A DNA stretch of 9,319 bases, taken from NCBI GenBank assembly GCA_023422975.1, contig JAFAGF010000260.1, positions 1 to 9,319 of the forward strand, given 5' to 3'. The position numbers and the translations under genes are program-made. Under the pieces are notes generated by a model. It was not told where the DNA came from and ran no database searches. It worked only from the letters and a program-made list of their open reading frames with translations. How positions within the stretch are numbered: the stretch's first letter is position 1; the number at the start of each line of letters is the position of its first letter. The DNA is from Pseudomonadota bacterium. Lineage in GTDB: Bacteria > Pseudomonadota > Gammaproteobacteria > Burkholderiales > Burkholderiaceae_C. Positions 1-6,872 of the stretch are shown here, in pieces.

Positions 1-496
1 TCACGATCAAGGCCAGCGCCACAATGCCCGCGTAAGCAGAAAAGCTTTTGAACTTGGCCACCACCACCGCATACACGAACAAGCCGATCACGATGGAAGG
101 TGCGGACAGCAAAATGTCATTCACAAAGCGCGTCGTGCCAGCCAGCCAGCTCTTTTTGTCATATTCGGCCAGATACACACCGGCCATCACGCCAATCGGG
201 GTGCCCACACAAGTGGCCAGCGCTACCATCACAAAAGAGCCGAAGATGGCATTGGCTAAACCACCGCCCTCGTTGGGTGGCGGGGTCATCTCGCTGAACA
301 GCGAAAAGCTCAGCCCACCGATACCCAAACGGATGGTTTCCCACAAAATCCAGATCAGCCAGAACACGCCAAACGCCATCGCAGCCAGCGACAGCGTCAG
401 CGCTACTTGGTTCAAGCGCTTGCGCGCGGCATAGCGCGACAGGCGCTCGGCCTGGAGTTTTTCTGCAGAAATCAATTTTTGGCTCGAGGTACTCAT
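1..496 (-). CDS. pstA: PstA, phosphate ABC transporter permease (partial, N-terminal 165 residues)
   Basis: One of the two membrane permeases of the high-affinity PstSCAB phosphate importer in the inner membrane. The ATG at 496-494 overlaps the pstC stop in an ATGA arrangement (4-bp overlap), so the two are translationally coupled; a purine-rich GAGGGAG lies about 7 nt upstream inside pstC. The frame stays open to the left edge, so the C-terminal part is missing. Visible are a short charged cytoplasmic N-terminus, a first membrane segment at about residues 30-55, the PstA-like stretch [20 protein letters not shown] (68-87), a second membrane segment (about 88-110) ending in GVYLAEY, and a third beginning at [12 protein letters not shown] (131-142), as in the BPD-type permease fold. 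The EAA loop should lie beyond the window. pstB and phoU would be expected downstream, to the left, but are not seen. Confidence 0.93.
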   Translation of the reverse strand, partial: MSTSSQKLISAEKLQAERLSRYAARKRLNQVALTLSLAAMAFGVFWLIWILWETIRLGIGGLSFSLFSEMTPPPNEGGGLANAIFGSFVMVALATCVGTPIGVMAGVYLAEYDKKSWLAGTTRFVNDILLSAPSIVIGLFVYAVVVAKFKSFSAYAGIVALALIV

Positions 497-1518
497 GCGC
501 GCGCTCCCTCGTTCTTTTGCAGGCGGTTGAGCAGCAGCTTGGACAGCGCCAGCACCACAAAGGTAATGAAGAACAGCGCCAGCCCCAAGTAAATCAGTGA
601 TGCCTGGTGCAGGCCTTCACCCGCTTCGGCAAACTCATTGGCCAGCGCGGAAGTAATGCTGTTGGCGGCTTCAAACATCGACACCGAATTGAGCTGGTTC
701 ATATTGCCGATCACAAAGGTCACAGCCATGGTCTCTCCCAGAGCACGCCCCAGGCCCAGCATGATGCCGCCGAGCACACCAGCCTTGGTATAAGGCAATA
801 CCACCTTCCAGACCACTTCCCACGTGGTAGCACCCAGGCCATAGGCCGACTCTTTGAGCAAGGCTGGTGTCACTTCAAACACATCGCGCATCACCGAGGC
901 GATGAAGGGAATGATCATGATGGCCAGGATGATGCCTGCCGACAAAATACCGATGCCCACCGGCGGCCCAGACACCAGTGCACCCAGATAAGGCACGCCA
1001 TCAAACAAGCTTTGCAGCGGCTGCTGCACATAGGTGGCCAGCACCGGACCAAACACCATCAAGCCCCACATGCCATACACAATCGAAGGCACTGCCGCCA
1101 GCAATTCAATGGCCGTGCCCAATGGGCGGCGCAGCCAGCTGGGGGACAACTCCGTCAGAAACAGTGCAATTCCGAAACTCACGGGCACCGCGATCACCAA
1201 GGCAATCAGCGAAGTCATCAGGGTGCCGTAAATCATCACCAGACCGCCGTATTGGTCCTGCACAGGATCCCATTCGGTGCGGGTGAAAAAGCCCAGTCCA
1301 TATTCATGAATGGCAGGCCAAGCACCTACCAGCAACGAACCCATGATGGCCAGCAGCAAGCCCAGTGTGACTAAGGCTGCGCCTTTGGCCAACCATGCAA
1401 ACAAACGATCCGCCACACTGGCGGAAAACCACGCATTGCGCCGTGGGGGCTGTGCACGGCTGGCGTTGGTTTGTTGCCGCTGGGCCATGGCATTGGTTGA
1501 AGATATGGATGAGGACAC
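493..1518 (-). CDS. pstC: PstC, phosphate ABC transporter permease
   Basis: Inner-membrane permease partner of PstA in the Pst phosphate importer. I choose the GTG at 1518-1516 (341 aa) because a good ribosome-binding site, AGAGGTGA at 1531-1524, sits at proper spacing before it. The frame can be extended to a TTG at 1587, but that has no such site; an ATG at 1488 is a shorter alternative. A basic, Gln-rich cytoplasmic N-terminus precedes membrane segment 1 (about residues 45-69). Next come the PstC signature [15 protein letters not shown] (about 79-93), further membrane segments, and a clear EAA-type cytoplasmic loop [20 protein letters not shown] (about 223-242) that docks on the PstB ATPase. 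It ends in [16 protein letters not shown], a strongly conserved PstC stretch, and a last membrane segment. It lies 78 nt after pstS and overlaps pstA by 4 bp, so the three form one operon. Confidence 0.95.
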   Translation of the reverse strand: MSSSISSTNAMAQRQQTNASRAQPPRRNAWFSASVADRLFAWLAKGAALVTLGLLLAIMGSLLVGAWPAIHEYGLGFFTRTEWDPVQDQYGGLVMIYGTLMTSLIALVIAVPVSFGIALFLTELSPSWLRRPLGTAIELLAAVPSIVYGMWGLMVFGPVLATYVQQPLQSLFDGVPYLGALVSGPPVGIGILSAGIILAIMIIPFIASVMRDVFEVTPALLKESAYGLGATTWEVVWKVVLPYTKAGVLGGIMLGLGRALGETMAVTFVIGNMNQLNSVSMFEAANSITSALANEFAEAGEGLHQASLIYLGLALFFITFVVLALSKLLLNRLQKNEGARA

Positions 1519-1546
1519 GGGTGTCACCTCTTTACAAATAACTAGA

Positions 1547-1574
1547 CCTGCCAGACGCCGAAGCGTCGGGCAGG
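1547..1574 (-). other. Intercistronic hairpin between pstS and pstC with a UUCG loop
   Basis: On the minus-strand transcript the arms CCTGCC/GGCAGG and GACGC/GCGTC pair with one mismatch between the two blocks. The stem is capped by TTCG closed by a C-G pair, the very stable cUUCGg tetraloop. It lies 22 nt after the pstS stop and is followed not by a clean T-run but by a T-rich mix, so it is a poor full terminator. Inferred role: protecting the 3' end of pstS mRNA, or partly terminating transcription, so that the periplasmic binding protein is made in excess over the permeases. Confidence 0.7.
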
Positions 1575-1596
1575 ATGTGACTGTCAAATCAGCCGA

Positions 1597-2637
1597 TTAC
1601 TTCCAAGATACTGGCTTGCCAGCACCATCTTTGATATCAGCCCAAGCCTTGAACACTTGCGCCTTGACCGAGTCAGGCATGGGTACGTAATCCAAACCGC
1701 TGGCCGTTGCGTCACCGCTCTTATACGCCCAGTCAAAGAACTTCAGCGTGGTGGCAGCTTGTGCAGGCTTGTCTTGCGACTTGTGCATCAAGATGAAGGT
1801 TGCACTGGTGATTGGCCATGCATCTGCGCCAGGCTGGGCAGTCAGAATTTGGTAGAAGCTCTTGCTCCAGTCCGCGCCAGCAGCAGCAGCCTTGAACGAA
1901 GCTTCATTGGGCGAAACAAACTTGCCGTCATTGTTTTGCAACTGTGCAAATGTCAGCTTGTTTTGCTTTACATAAGCGTATTCCACGTAACCGATGGAGT
2001 TGGCCAAGCGCCCCACAAAAGCGGCTACGCCTTCGTTGCCCTTACCACCCGCACCTGTGGGCCAGTTCACGGCCTTGCCCTCACCCACTTTTTCCTTCCA
2101 CTCGGCATTCACCTTGCTCAGGTAGTTGGTGAAGCCAAAAGTGGTACCAGAGCCATCTGCACGGCGCACAGGAGTGATCTTGGCATCCGGCAGGTTCACA
2201 CCGGGGTTCAGTGCAGTGATGGCAGGGTCATTCCACTGGATAATCTTGCCCAGGTAGATATCGCCCAGCACTTGGCCGTTGAGCTTGAGCTGGCCAGGTT
2301 GCACACCTTGAATATTCACCACAGGAACGATACCGCCAATCACCGTAGGAAACTGCACCAGGCCCTTGGCTTGCAGGTCAGCGTCTTTCAACGGCTCGTC
2401 AGAAGCACCGAAGTCCACGGTCTTGGCTTCGATTTGCTTGAGGCCTGCGCTGGAACCCACCGACTGATAGTTGATCTTTACACCCGTTGCCTTGTTGTAG
2501 TCAGCAGCCCACTTGGAATACAAAGGGGCTGGAAAGCTGGCACCTGCGCCGGTCGCTTCTTGCGCGGCAGCCACGTTCATCAAGCCACCGGAGATCAAGG
2601 CACCGGTTACCAAAACACGCATCATGGACATCTTCAT
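1597..2637 (-). CDS. pstS: PstS, periplasmic phosphate-binding protein
   Basis: High-affinity phosphate receptor that delivers phosphate to PstCA. The 346-residue protein has a typical Sec signal peptide: M and K/R residues, a hydrophobic core at about 8-22, and a likely cut after AAA at 23-25. The mature part begins [18 protein letters not shown]. Family phosphate-binding motifs are all present: GAGASFPAP (30-38), [10 protein letters not shown] (57-66), DFGASDEP (76-82) with the binding Asp at about 80, and RRADGSGTT (158-166) with Arg159 and Ser163-Gly164-Thr165. [14 protein letters not shown] follows at about 215-228. Length is normal for the family. The ATG at 2637 follows AGAGAGGTG with 5 nt spacing. 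It is the first gene of the pst operon and is preceded by a Pho-box-like array at 2690-2723. No defects seen. Confidence 0.97.
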   Translation of the reverse strand: MKMSMMRVLVTGALISGGLMNVAAAQEATGAGASFPAPLYSKWAADYNKATGVKINYQSVGSSAGLKQIEAKTVDFGASDEPLKDADLQAKGLVQFPTVIGGIVPVVNIQGVQPGQLKLNGQVLGDIYLGKIIQWNDPAITALNPGVNLPDAKITPVRRADGSGTTFGFTNYLSKVNAEWKEKVGEGKAVNWPTGAGGKGNEGVAAFVGRLANSIGYVEYAYVKQNKLTFAQLQNNDGKFVSPNEASFKAAAAGADWSKSFYQILTAQPGADAWPITSATFILMHKSQDKPAQAATTLKFFDWAYKSGDATASGLDYVPMPDSVKAQVFKAWADIKDGAGKPVSWK

Positions 2638-2689
2638 GGAAGCACCTCTCTAGGTCAAAAAACAAGGTCGAAGAAAATTCGATGACGTG

Positions 2690-2723
2690 AATGTAAAAAG
2701 CGTTTGTGACATGTCTGTGACAT
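2690..2723 (-). promoter_or_regulatory. Pho-box-like promoter of the pstS operon
   Basis: Reading leftward, two ATGTCAC units occur 11 bp apart; their TGTCA cores lie at 2722-2718 and 2711-2707. This matches the PhoB box, two 7-bp units with a 4-bp gap, consensus CTGTCAT-N4-CTGTCAT. Exactly 11 nt after the second core lies TACATT (2695-2690), a 4/6 match to a -10 hexamer. That is the same spacing I recall for the E. coli pstS promoter, where PhoB replaces -35 contact. Transcription should start near 2683, giving a leader of about 45 nt that carries the strong ribosome-binding site. Confidence 0.85.
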
Positions 2724-2776
2724 TGAAAAATTAAGGTTTTACGTTGCAAAAACTACAGCCACCCCATTTCAAAAAA

Positions 2777-2810
2777 TTGTCACAACTTCGTCATACCAGC
2801 GCTCTAGCAT
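2777..2810 (+). promoter_or_regulatory. Pho-box-like promoter of ppx1
   Basis: On the plus strand TTGTCAC (2777-2783), a 4-bp spacer and TCGTCAT (2788-2794) form a PhoB-box-like direct repeat; the cores TGTCA and CGTCA are 11 bp apart. Exactly 11 nt after the second core lies TAGCAT (2805-2810), a 4/6 match to the -10 consensus. A start near 2817 would give a leader of about 93 nt before ppx1. It points away from the pstS box, so the 272-bp region holds two divergent PhoB-type promoters. One core is CGTCA rather than TGTCA, so binding may be weaker. Confidence 0.72.
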
Positions 2811-2820
2811 CTCACCCCTG

Positions 2821-2867
2821 CCTCACACTCGGCCTTGCTTGTTTTTTCGTCGCAGGGCAGCGTGAGG
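2821..2867 (+). other. Possible 5' leader hairpin of ppx1 mRNA
   Basis: CCTCAC (2821-2826) can pair with GTGAGG (2862-2867), and GCCTTGC (2832-2838) with GCAGGGC (2852-2858, one G-U pair), with an internal loop and a T-rich apical loop. If transcription starts near 2817, this structure lies at the very 5' end of the ppx1 transcript. It could stabilise the mRNA or affect translation. There is no T-run directly after it, so it is not a classic terminator. No folding energy was computed. Confidence 0.4.
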
Positions 2868-2909
2868 GCTGATAAGCTGCGCCTTTTGCGCCGCTAGCTG
2901 ACATTTCAC

Positions 2910-4382
2910 ATGAACGATGCGATTGCCCTTGCTGCCGTAGACCTCGGCTCCAACAGTTTCCGTCTTGAGATTGGTAGTTATGAACACCACCAAATTCACC
3001 GCGTGGAATACCTCAAAGAAACCGTGCGCCAAGGCAGTGGCCTGGACAGCAACCGCAACCTCACCCAAGAATCGATGGAGCGTGGCTGGGCCTGCTTGGC
3101 ACGCTTTGGTGAGCGGCTGCGCGGCTTCAACCCCGCCCATGTGCGCGCCGTAGCCACCCAGACGCTGCGTGAAGCACGCAACCGTGACGTGTTCATTGAC
3201 CGTGCCAGTGAACTGCTGGGCTTTCCCATTGAGGTCATCTCCGGCGAAGAAGAAGCTGCGCTGATTTACCGCGGCGTGATCAGCCAGCTACCCGCCTCCG
3301 ATGAACACCGCCTGGTAATTGACATCGGTGGGCGCTCGACCGAATTTGTGCTGGGGCAAAACAGTGTGGCCCAGTCCGTAGCCTCCTACCGCATTGGCAG
3401 CGTGGCATGGACGGCGCGCTACTTCCCGCAAGGCGAGCTGACACCCGAAGCCTTCAAAACAGCAGAAATTGCCGCGCGCGCCGTGCTGGATGAAGCCCTG
3501 GACACCTTCAGTCCCGGCAGCTGGGACATTGCCTACGCCTCTGCAGGCACGGCCAATGCCGTGGGCGACACGCTGGCTGCCAACGGCCAGGGCCAGGGCG
3601 TCATCACCCGCGCAGGCCTGGACTGGCTACACCAGCAACTGCTGCAAGCCAAGCACATTGACCGCGTCAAGCTCGATGGCCTCAAAGAAGACCGTCGCCC
3701 CGTGGTGGCGGGCGGCCTGAGCGTGCTACGCGCCGTGTTTGATCTGCTGGGGCTGGAGCGCATGGAAGTGGCCCAAGGCGCGCTGCGCATGGGCGTGCTC
3801 TACGGCTTGGTGGACGATGAACAAATCGGCGACATCCACTCCGCCAGCGTGCTGGGCTTGATGCAGCGCTTTGGCGTCAACACCTTGCATGCCCGGCATG
3901 TGGCAGAAACCGCCCAGCAACTGTGGCAACAGTTGCACCCCGCAGAGCCGCACGCACCCGCCATGCTGGCGTGGGCCGGCCTGCTGCACGAAGTGGGCTG
4001 CCGCATCTCTCGCAGCAACTACCACCGCCACAGCGCCTATGTGCTGGAGCACAGCAATGCGCCGGGCTTTACCCCGGCAGAGCTGGCCCACCTGGGCCAA
4101 CTGGTGCTAGGCCACCGCGGCAAGCTGAAAAAGGTGGAAGCCTTTATGCACCTGCCAGCCCACGCCGTCCAGCTGCTGTGCCTGCGACTGGCCGTGGTGC
4201 TGTGCAACAGCCGCCGCGCGCCCGACATGGAGGGTCTGCAGCTGCAACGCCAAGGCCAGCAACTGCTGCTGCAAACACCCCAGGGCTGGGCGCAGCGCTT
4301 TCCCCTGAGCGCGCAATTGCTGCGTGAAGAGGCCGAGGCCATCAGCAAAACCGATTGGCAGCTTCAGCTGCTCATCAACTAA
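2910..4382 (+). CDS. ppx: Long-form exopolyphosphatase (Ppx/GppA family)
   Basis: Splits terminal phosphates off polyphosphate; related GppA enzymes act on pppGpp, so mixed activity is possible. The ATG at 2910 is fixed by an in-frame TAG at 2895; no Shine-Dalgarno sequence is visible. The 490 residues hold an actin-like ATPase fold: phosphate-1 motif DLGSNSFRLEIG (11-22), TLREARNRD (85-93), ISGEEEAALIYRGV (110-123) with the likely catalytic Glu at 115, phosphate-2 motif DIGGRSTEFVLG (138-149), and SAGTANA (211-217). A C-terminal HD-like domain follows from about 305, with LHEVGCRIS (359-367), YHRHSAYV (371-378) and GHRGKL (401-406). Length fits the long Ppx type (about 500 aa). It is divergent from pst, convergent with ppk, and preceded by a Pho-box-like promoter. 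Ppx is preferred over GppA because of the pst/ppk context, but the sequence alone does not settle the substrate. Confidence 0.93.
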   Translation: MNDAIALAAVDLGSNSFRLEIGSYEHHQIHRVEYLKETVRQGSGLDSNRNLTQESMERGWACLARFGERLRGFNPAHVRAVATQTLREARNRDVFIDRASELLGFPIEVISGEEEAALIYRGVISQLPASDEHRLVIDIGGRSTEFVLGQNSVAQSVASYRIGSVAWTARYFPQGELTPEAFKTAEIAARAVLDEALDTFSPGSWDIAYASAGTANAVGDTLAANGQGQGVITRAGLDWLHQQLLQAKHIDRVKLDGLKEDRRPVVAGGLSVLRAVFDLLGLERMEVAQGALRMGVLYGLVDDEQIGDIHSASVLGLMQRFGVNTLHARHVAETAQQLWQQLHPAEPHAPAMLAWAGLLHEVGCRISRSNYHRHSAYVLEHSNAPGFTPAELAHLGQLVLGHRGKLKKVEAFMHLPAHAVQLLCLRLAVVLCNSRRAPDMEGLQLQRQGQQLLLQTPQGWAQRFPLSAQLLREEAEAISKTDWQLQLLIN

Positions 4383-4473
4383 AAATAAGAGCTGCCTGCG
4401 CTGATCAATCAATGATTCCAGATACTTTTCAATCTCAAATCAATGAATATCAAGCGCTAGCAGCTCTTACTTT
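4383..4473. repeat. Imperfect inverted-repeat intergenic element
   Basis: The left arm at about 4383-4403 (TAAGAGCTGCCTGCGCTGA) and the right arm at about 4450-4469 (TCAAGCGCTAGCAGCTCTTA) are near-perfect inverted copies of each other. They flank an AT-rich centre of about 45 bp. It begins directly after the ppx1 stop and has no coding capacity. I recall short elements with the same AGCGCTAGCAGCT core between genes in Comamonadaceae genomes; that family link is from memory. Transcribed, it would fold into a long stem-loop at the ppx1 3' end. The right arm core resembles sequence in the rRNA spacer (8962-8985). Confidence 0.6.
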
Positions 4474-4507
4474 TAAGCAACGTATTGCTCATAGAGCATC
4501 ACCACAC

Positions 4508-4536
4508 AAAAAAAGGATGCCAAGGCATCCTTTTTT
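4508..4536. terminator. Bidirectional terminator between ppx1 and ppk
   Basis: GGATGCC (4515-4521) and GGCATCC (4524-4530) form a perfect stem with a small loop. It is flanked by a run of A (4508-4514) and a run of T (4531-4536). Each strand therefore has a stem followed by a U-tract, serving the convergent genes ppx1 (from the left) and ppk (from the right). Confidence 0.9.
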
Positions 4537-4562
4537 GATGGGGCCACGACTGCCCATCCAGC

Positions 4563-6719
4563 CTATGCCGCTGCGCCGTACAGCTGCATCAGCGCGTTTT
4601 GCACACCATGGCCGTCTTGCGGGTGCGCAGCCGGCACATAGCTGCCATCGGGCTGCTGCGTCCACGCATCGCGGTCGTCATGCAAATAAGCCACGAGGCA
4701 TTCATCAATCACCCGCTGGCGCAGCTTGGGCTCTTGCACTGGCCAAGCCAGCTCCACGCGGCGTGTCATATTGCGGCGCATCCAGTCTGCGCTGGACAGA
4801 TAGACATGCTCTTGCTGCGTACCCCAGGCAAAATAGAACACGCGCGAATGCTCCAGCAAGCGCCCGATGATGGAGCGCACACGGATGTTGTCCGTCACGC
4901 CCGGCACCTGCGGCGGCAGCATGCACGCACCGCGCACAATCAAATCGATCTGCACGCCGGCTTGCCCCGCCTCCACCAAGGCGTGGATCAGCGTCTCGTC
5001 GGTCATGGCATTGCTCTTGACCACCACGCGAGCATATTCCCCTTTGAGCGCCGCTTGCTTGCAAGACTGCAAGTGCGCCAGCATGGTCTGCTGCAAGGCA
5101 AAAGGAGCCATCACCAGCTTGTCCAGCTTGGGCTTAACGTTGGGGCTGGCCAGATGGCGAAACACGGCATCCATATCGGCGGTCAATACCGCATCGCATG
5201 TCAGATAGCTCAAATCCGTGTACATGCGCGCCGTCTTGGGGTTGTAGTTGCCGGTAGAAAGGTGTCCATAACGGCGCAAACCCTTGCCTTCACGGCGCGT
5301 GACCAGCAGCATCTTGCCGTGGGTTTTAAGCCCCACCACGCCATACACCACCTGCGCACCCACCGCTTCCAGCGCATCGGCCCAATTGATGTTGGCTTCT
5401 TCATCAAAGCGCGCCTTCAACTCCACCACGGCCATCACTTCTTTACCCAAGCGCACCGCCTTGGCCAGCAGATCCATCAACTCGGACTTGGCACCCGTGC
5501 GGTACACGGTTTGCTTGATGGCCACCACAGCCGGGTCGTGCACCGCTTCGCGCAACAACTCCAGCACCGCATCAAACTGCTCAAAGGGCTGGTGAATCAG
5601 CACATCTTGCCTGCGCATTTGCGCCATCACCTTGGCGGCAGGCTTGAGCTGTTTGGGCCAACTGCCTTGCCACGGTTTGAACAACATGCTCGGCGCATTG
5701 ACCAAATCAATCAACTCCGCCAGCCGTACCAAATTCACCGGCCCTTGCACGCGAAACAGCGCCTGCGGGGGCAGATCAAACTCTTGCAACAAGGTGGTAG
5801 CCAAAAACTCCGAGCAGTGACTGCTCACCTCCAGCCGCACCGCCTGACCAAACTGGCGGTAAGCCAGCTCTTCCCGCAGCGCCGTGCGCAAATCATCCAC
5901 CTCGTCTTCTTCCACAAGCAACTCGGTGTTGCGGGTGACGCGAAACTGCACCGTCTCCACCACTTCGCGGCCATCAAACAGCTCCGAGATGTGGGCACGC
6001 ACCATGCTGGAGAGGCTGACAAACAGCCGTTTTTTGCCGCAAATACTGGCGGGCATCTCCATCAAACGCGGCAGCGCGCGCGACAGTTTCACAATCGCCA
6101 CCTCATTGGCTCGGCCAAAAGCATCACCCCCCTTCAGCCGCACCACCATGTTCAGCGATTTGTTGGCTACCTGCGGAAATGGATGCGCAGGGTCTAGGGC
6201 CACAGGCACCAGCAAAGGCTTCACCGCCTGCTGAAAATGGCGATGCACCCAGCGGCGCTGCGCAGCCGTGCGGTCCTGGTGATTGACAATGCGAATGCCC
6301 GCTGCTTCAAAAGCAGGCACCAAAGCATCGTTATAGAGCGCGTACTGGCGCGCTACCAGCTCTTGCGCTTTGCGCAGCAAGGCCAAACCATCGGCCATGT
6401 TGTAAACGCCTTGTGCCTGCGCATTCACGGCCACAATGTGCGGCGCGGAACGCACCTCAAAAAACTCGTCAAGGTTTGAAGAAACGATGCACAGATAGCG
6501 CAAGCGCTCCAGCAGCGGCACATCCTCACGCCGTGCCCATGCCATCACACGCTCATTGAAGGCCAAAATACAGTGGTCACGCTGCAGCAAAGCCAGGGGG
6601 GCGACAGAGGCGGCCGAGGCCGTCAAAGCAGCCGGCTCCGGCACTGCGCGCGCGACGTCTTGCTGCAGTGCCATAAATGCGGGAGGCGTTGCAATGAATG
6701 GTTCTGTCTTTGAATACAT
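4563..6719 (-). CDS. ppk: Polyphosphate kinase 1 (PPK1)
   Basis: Reversibly transfers the gamma-phosphate of ATP onto polyphosphate through a phosphohistidine. I place the start at the ATG at 6719-6717 (718 aa), with AAAGAG about 5 nt upstream. A longer in-frame ATG at 6782 lies inside the Pho-box array. The N-terminal domain has ILAFNERVMAWA (51-62) and LRYLCIVSSNLDEFFEVR (73-90). The PLD-like catalytic half has the phosphorylated His in LKTHGK (His467), His486 in YGHLSTGNYNPKTARMYTDL, and His624 in LLEHSRVFYF, followed by YLSSADWMRRN (640-650). The His spacings of 19 and 157 residues equal those of E. coli PPK1 H435, H454 and H592 as I remember them. One oddity: the usual ELSWLxFN entry motif reads RDHCILAFN here. 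It is convergent with ppx1 and divergent from ppx2. Length is normal for the family. Confidence 0.96.
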   Translation of the reverse strand: MYSKTEPFIATPPAFMALQQDVARAVPEPAALTASAASVAPLALLQRDHCILAFNERVMAWARREDVPLLERLRYLCIVSSNLDEFFEVRSAPHIVAVNAQAQGVYNMADGLALLRKAQELVARQYALYNDALVPAFEAAGIRIVNHQDRTAAQRRWVHRHFQQAVKPLLVPVALDPAHPFPQVANKSLNMVVRLKGGDAFGRANEVAIVKLSRALPRLMEMPASICGKKRLFVSLSSMVRAHISELFDGREVVETVQFRVTRNTELLVEEDEVDDLRTALREELAYRQFGQAVRLEVSSHCSEFLATTLLQEFDLPPQALFRVQGPVNLVRLAELIDLVNAPSMLFKPWQGSWPKQLKPAAKVMAQMRRQDVLIHQPFEQFDAVLELLREAVHDPAVVAIKQTVYRTGAKSELMDLLAKAVRLGKEVMAVVELKARFDEEANINWADALEAVGAQVVYGVVGLKTHGKMLLVTRREGKGLRRYGHLSTGNYNPKTARMYTDLSYLTCDAVLTADMDAVFRHLASPNVKPKLDKLVMAPFALQQTMLAHLQSCKQAALKGEYARVVVKSNAMTDETLIHALVEAGQAGVQIDLIVRGACMLPPQVPGVTDNIRVRSIIGRLLEHSRVFYFAWGTQQEHVYLSSADWMRRNMTRRVELAWPVQEPKLRQRVIDECLVAYLHDDRDAWTQQPDGSYVPAAHPQDGHGVQNALMQLYGAAA

Positions 6720-6744
6720 GAAAACTCTTTGGCGTTGCCTCTCC

Positions 6745-6788
6745 AGTATCCCCAAGCCATGTGACGAAACGATGACAGCCATGTGACG
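6745..6788 (-). promoter_or_regulatory. Triple Pho-box-like repeat and promoter of ppk
   Basis: Reading leftward, three cores CGTCA (6788-6784), TGTCA (6777-6773) and CGTCA (6766-6762) lie exactly 11 bp apart; the outer two share CGTCACATGG. After exactly 11 nt comes GATACT (6750-6745), a 4/6 match to -10. Transcription should start near 6738, giving a leader of about 19 nt before the ATG at 6719. Three in-phase repeats could hold more than one PhoB dimer. The array overlaps the upstream in-frame ATG, which is why that start is not used here. Confidence 0.78.
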
Positions 6789-6809
6789 ACTTCATGCATC
6801 CAAGGCCTG

Positions 6810-6837
6810 CTGACTACTGGAATGACCTGACTCTAAT
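6810..6837 (+). promoter_or_regulatory. Sigma-70-like promoter candidate for ppx2
   Basis: CTGACT (6810-6815, 4/6 to TTGACA) and TCTAAT (6832-6837, 5/6 to TATAAT) are separated by 16 bp and point toward ppx2. A start near 6844 would leave a leader of about 29 nt. No (T/C)GTCA repeats at 11-bp spacing occur on this strand between the ppk array and ppx2, so ppx2 seems to lack its own Pho box. Confidence 0.4.
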
Positions 6838-6872
6838 GGTAATCTGGCGGGCTGCGTATTTCCTTGTGCACC

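Noticed and set aside
607..1374. A 255-codon plus-strand frame opposite pstC
   Set aside because: Its His/Gln-rich, low-complexity composition is typical of the reverse complement of a membrane-protein gene. No supporting start signal is seen.
1519..1587. Extended PstC N-terminus from the TTG at 1587
   Set aside because: The added residues cover the UUCG hairpin and the ribosome-binding site at 1524-1531, which points to the GTG at 1518 as the start.
1657..2685. A 342-codon open frame on the plus strand opposite pstS
   Set aside because: Antisense shadow of pstS: no domain or ribosome-binding site, and it runs through the pstS start region.
2683..2687. A further CGTCA core downstream of the pstS box
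   Set aside because: It lies 24 bp from the proximal core, not 11 or 22, and is downstream of the -10-like element, so it is out of phase with the array.
4486..4498. Small hairpin TGCTC-ATA-GAGCA before the ppx1/ppk terminator
   Set aside because: The stem is only 5 bp without a T-run. It is likely chance, next to a much stronger terminator.
4599..6197. A 532-codon open frame on the plus strand opposite ppk
   Set aside because: It lies fully antisense to a gene with clear PPK1 motifs. Its translation is rich in His, Gln and Arg with no recognisable domain, as expected from the mirror of a GC-rich coding frame.
6720..6782. Extended PPK N-terminus from the ATG at 6782
   Set aside because: The stretch contains the Pho-box repeats and the -10-like element. 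The ATG at 6719 has a ribosome-binding-like AAAGAG and a plausible leader.
6811..6832. TGAC repeats between ppk and ppx2 as a fourth Pho box
   Set aside because: The spacings are 12 and 5 bp, not 11, and the orientation does not fit ppx2.
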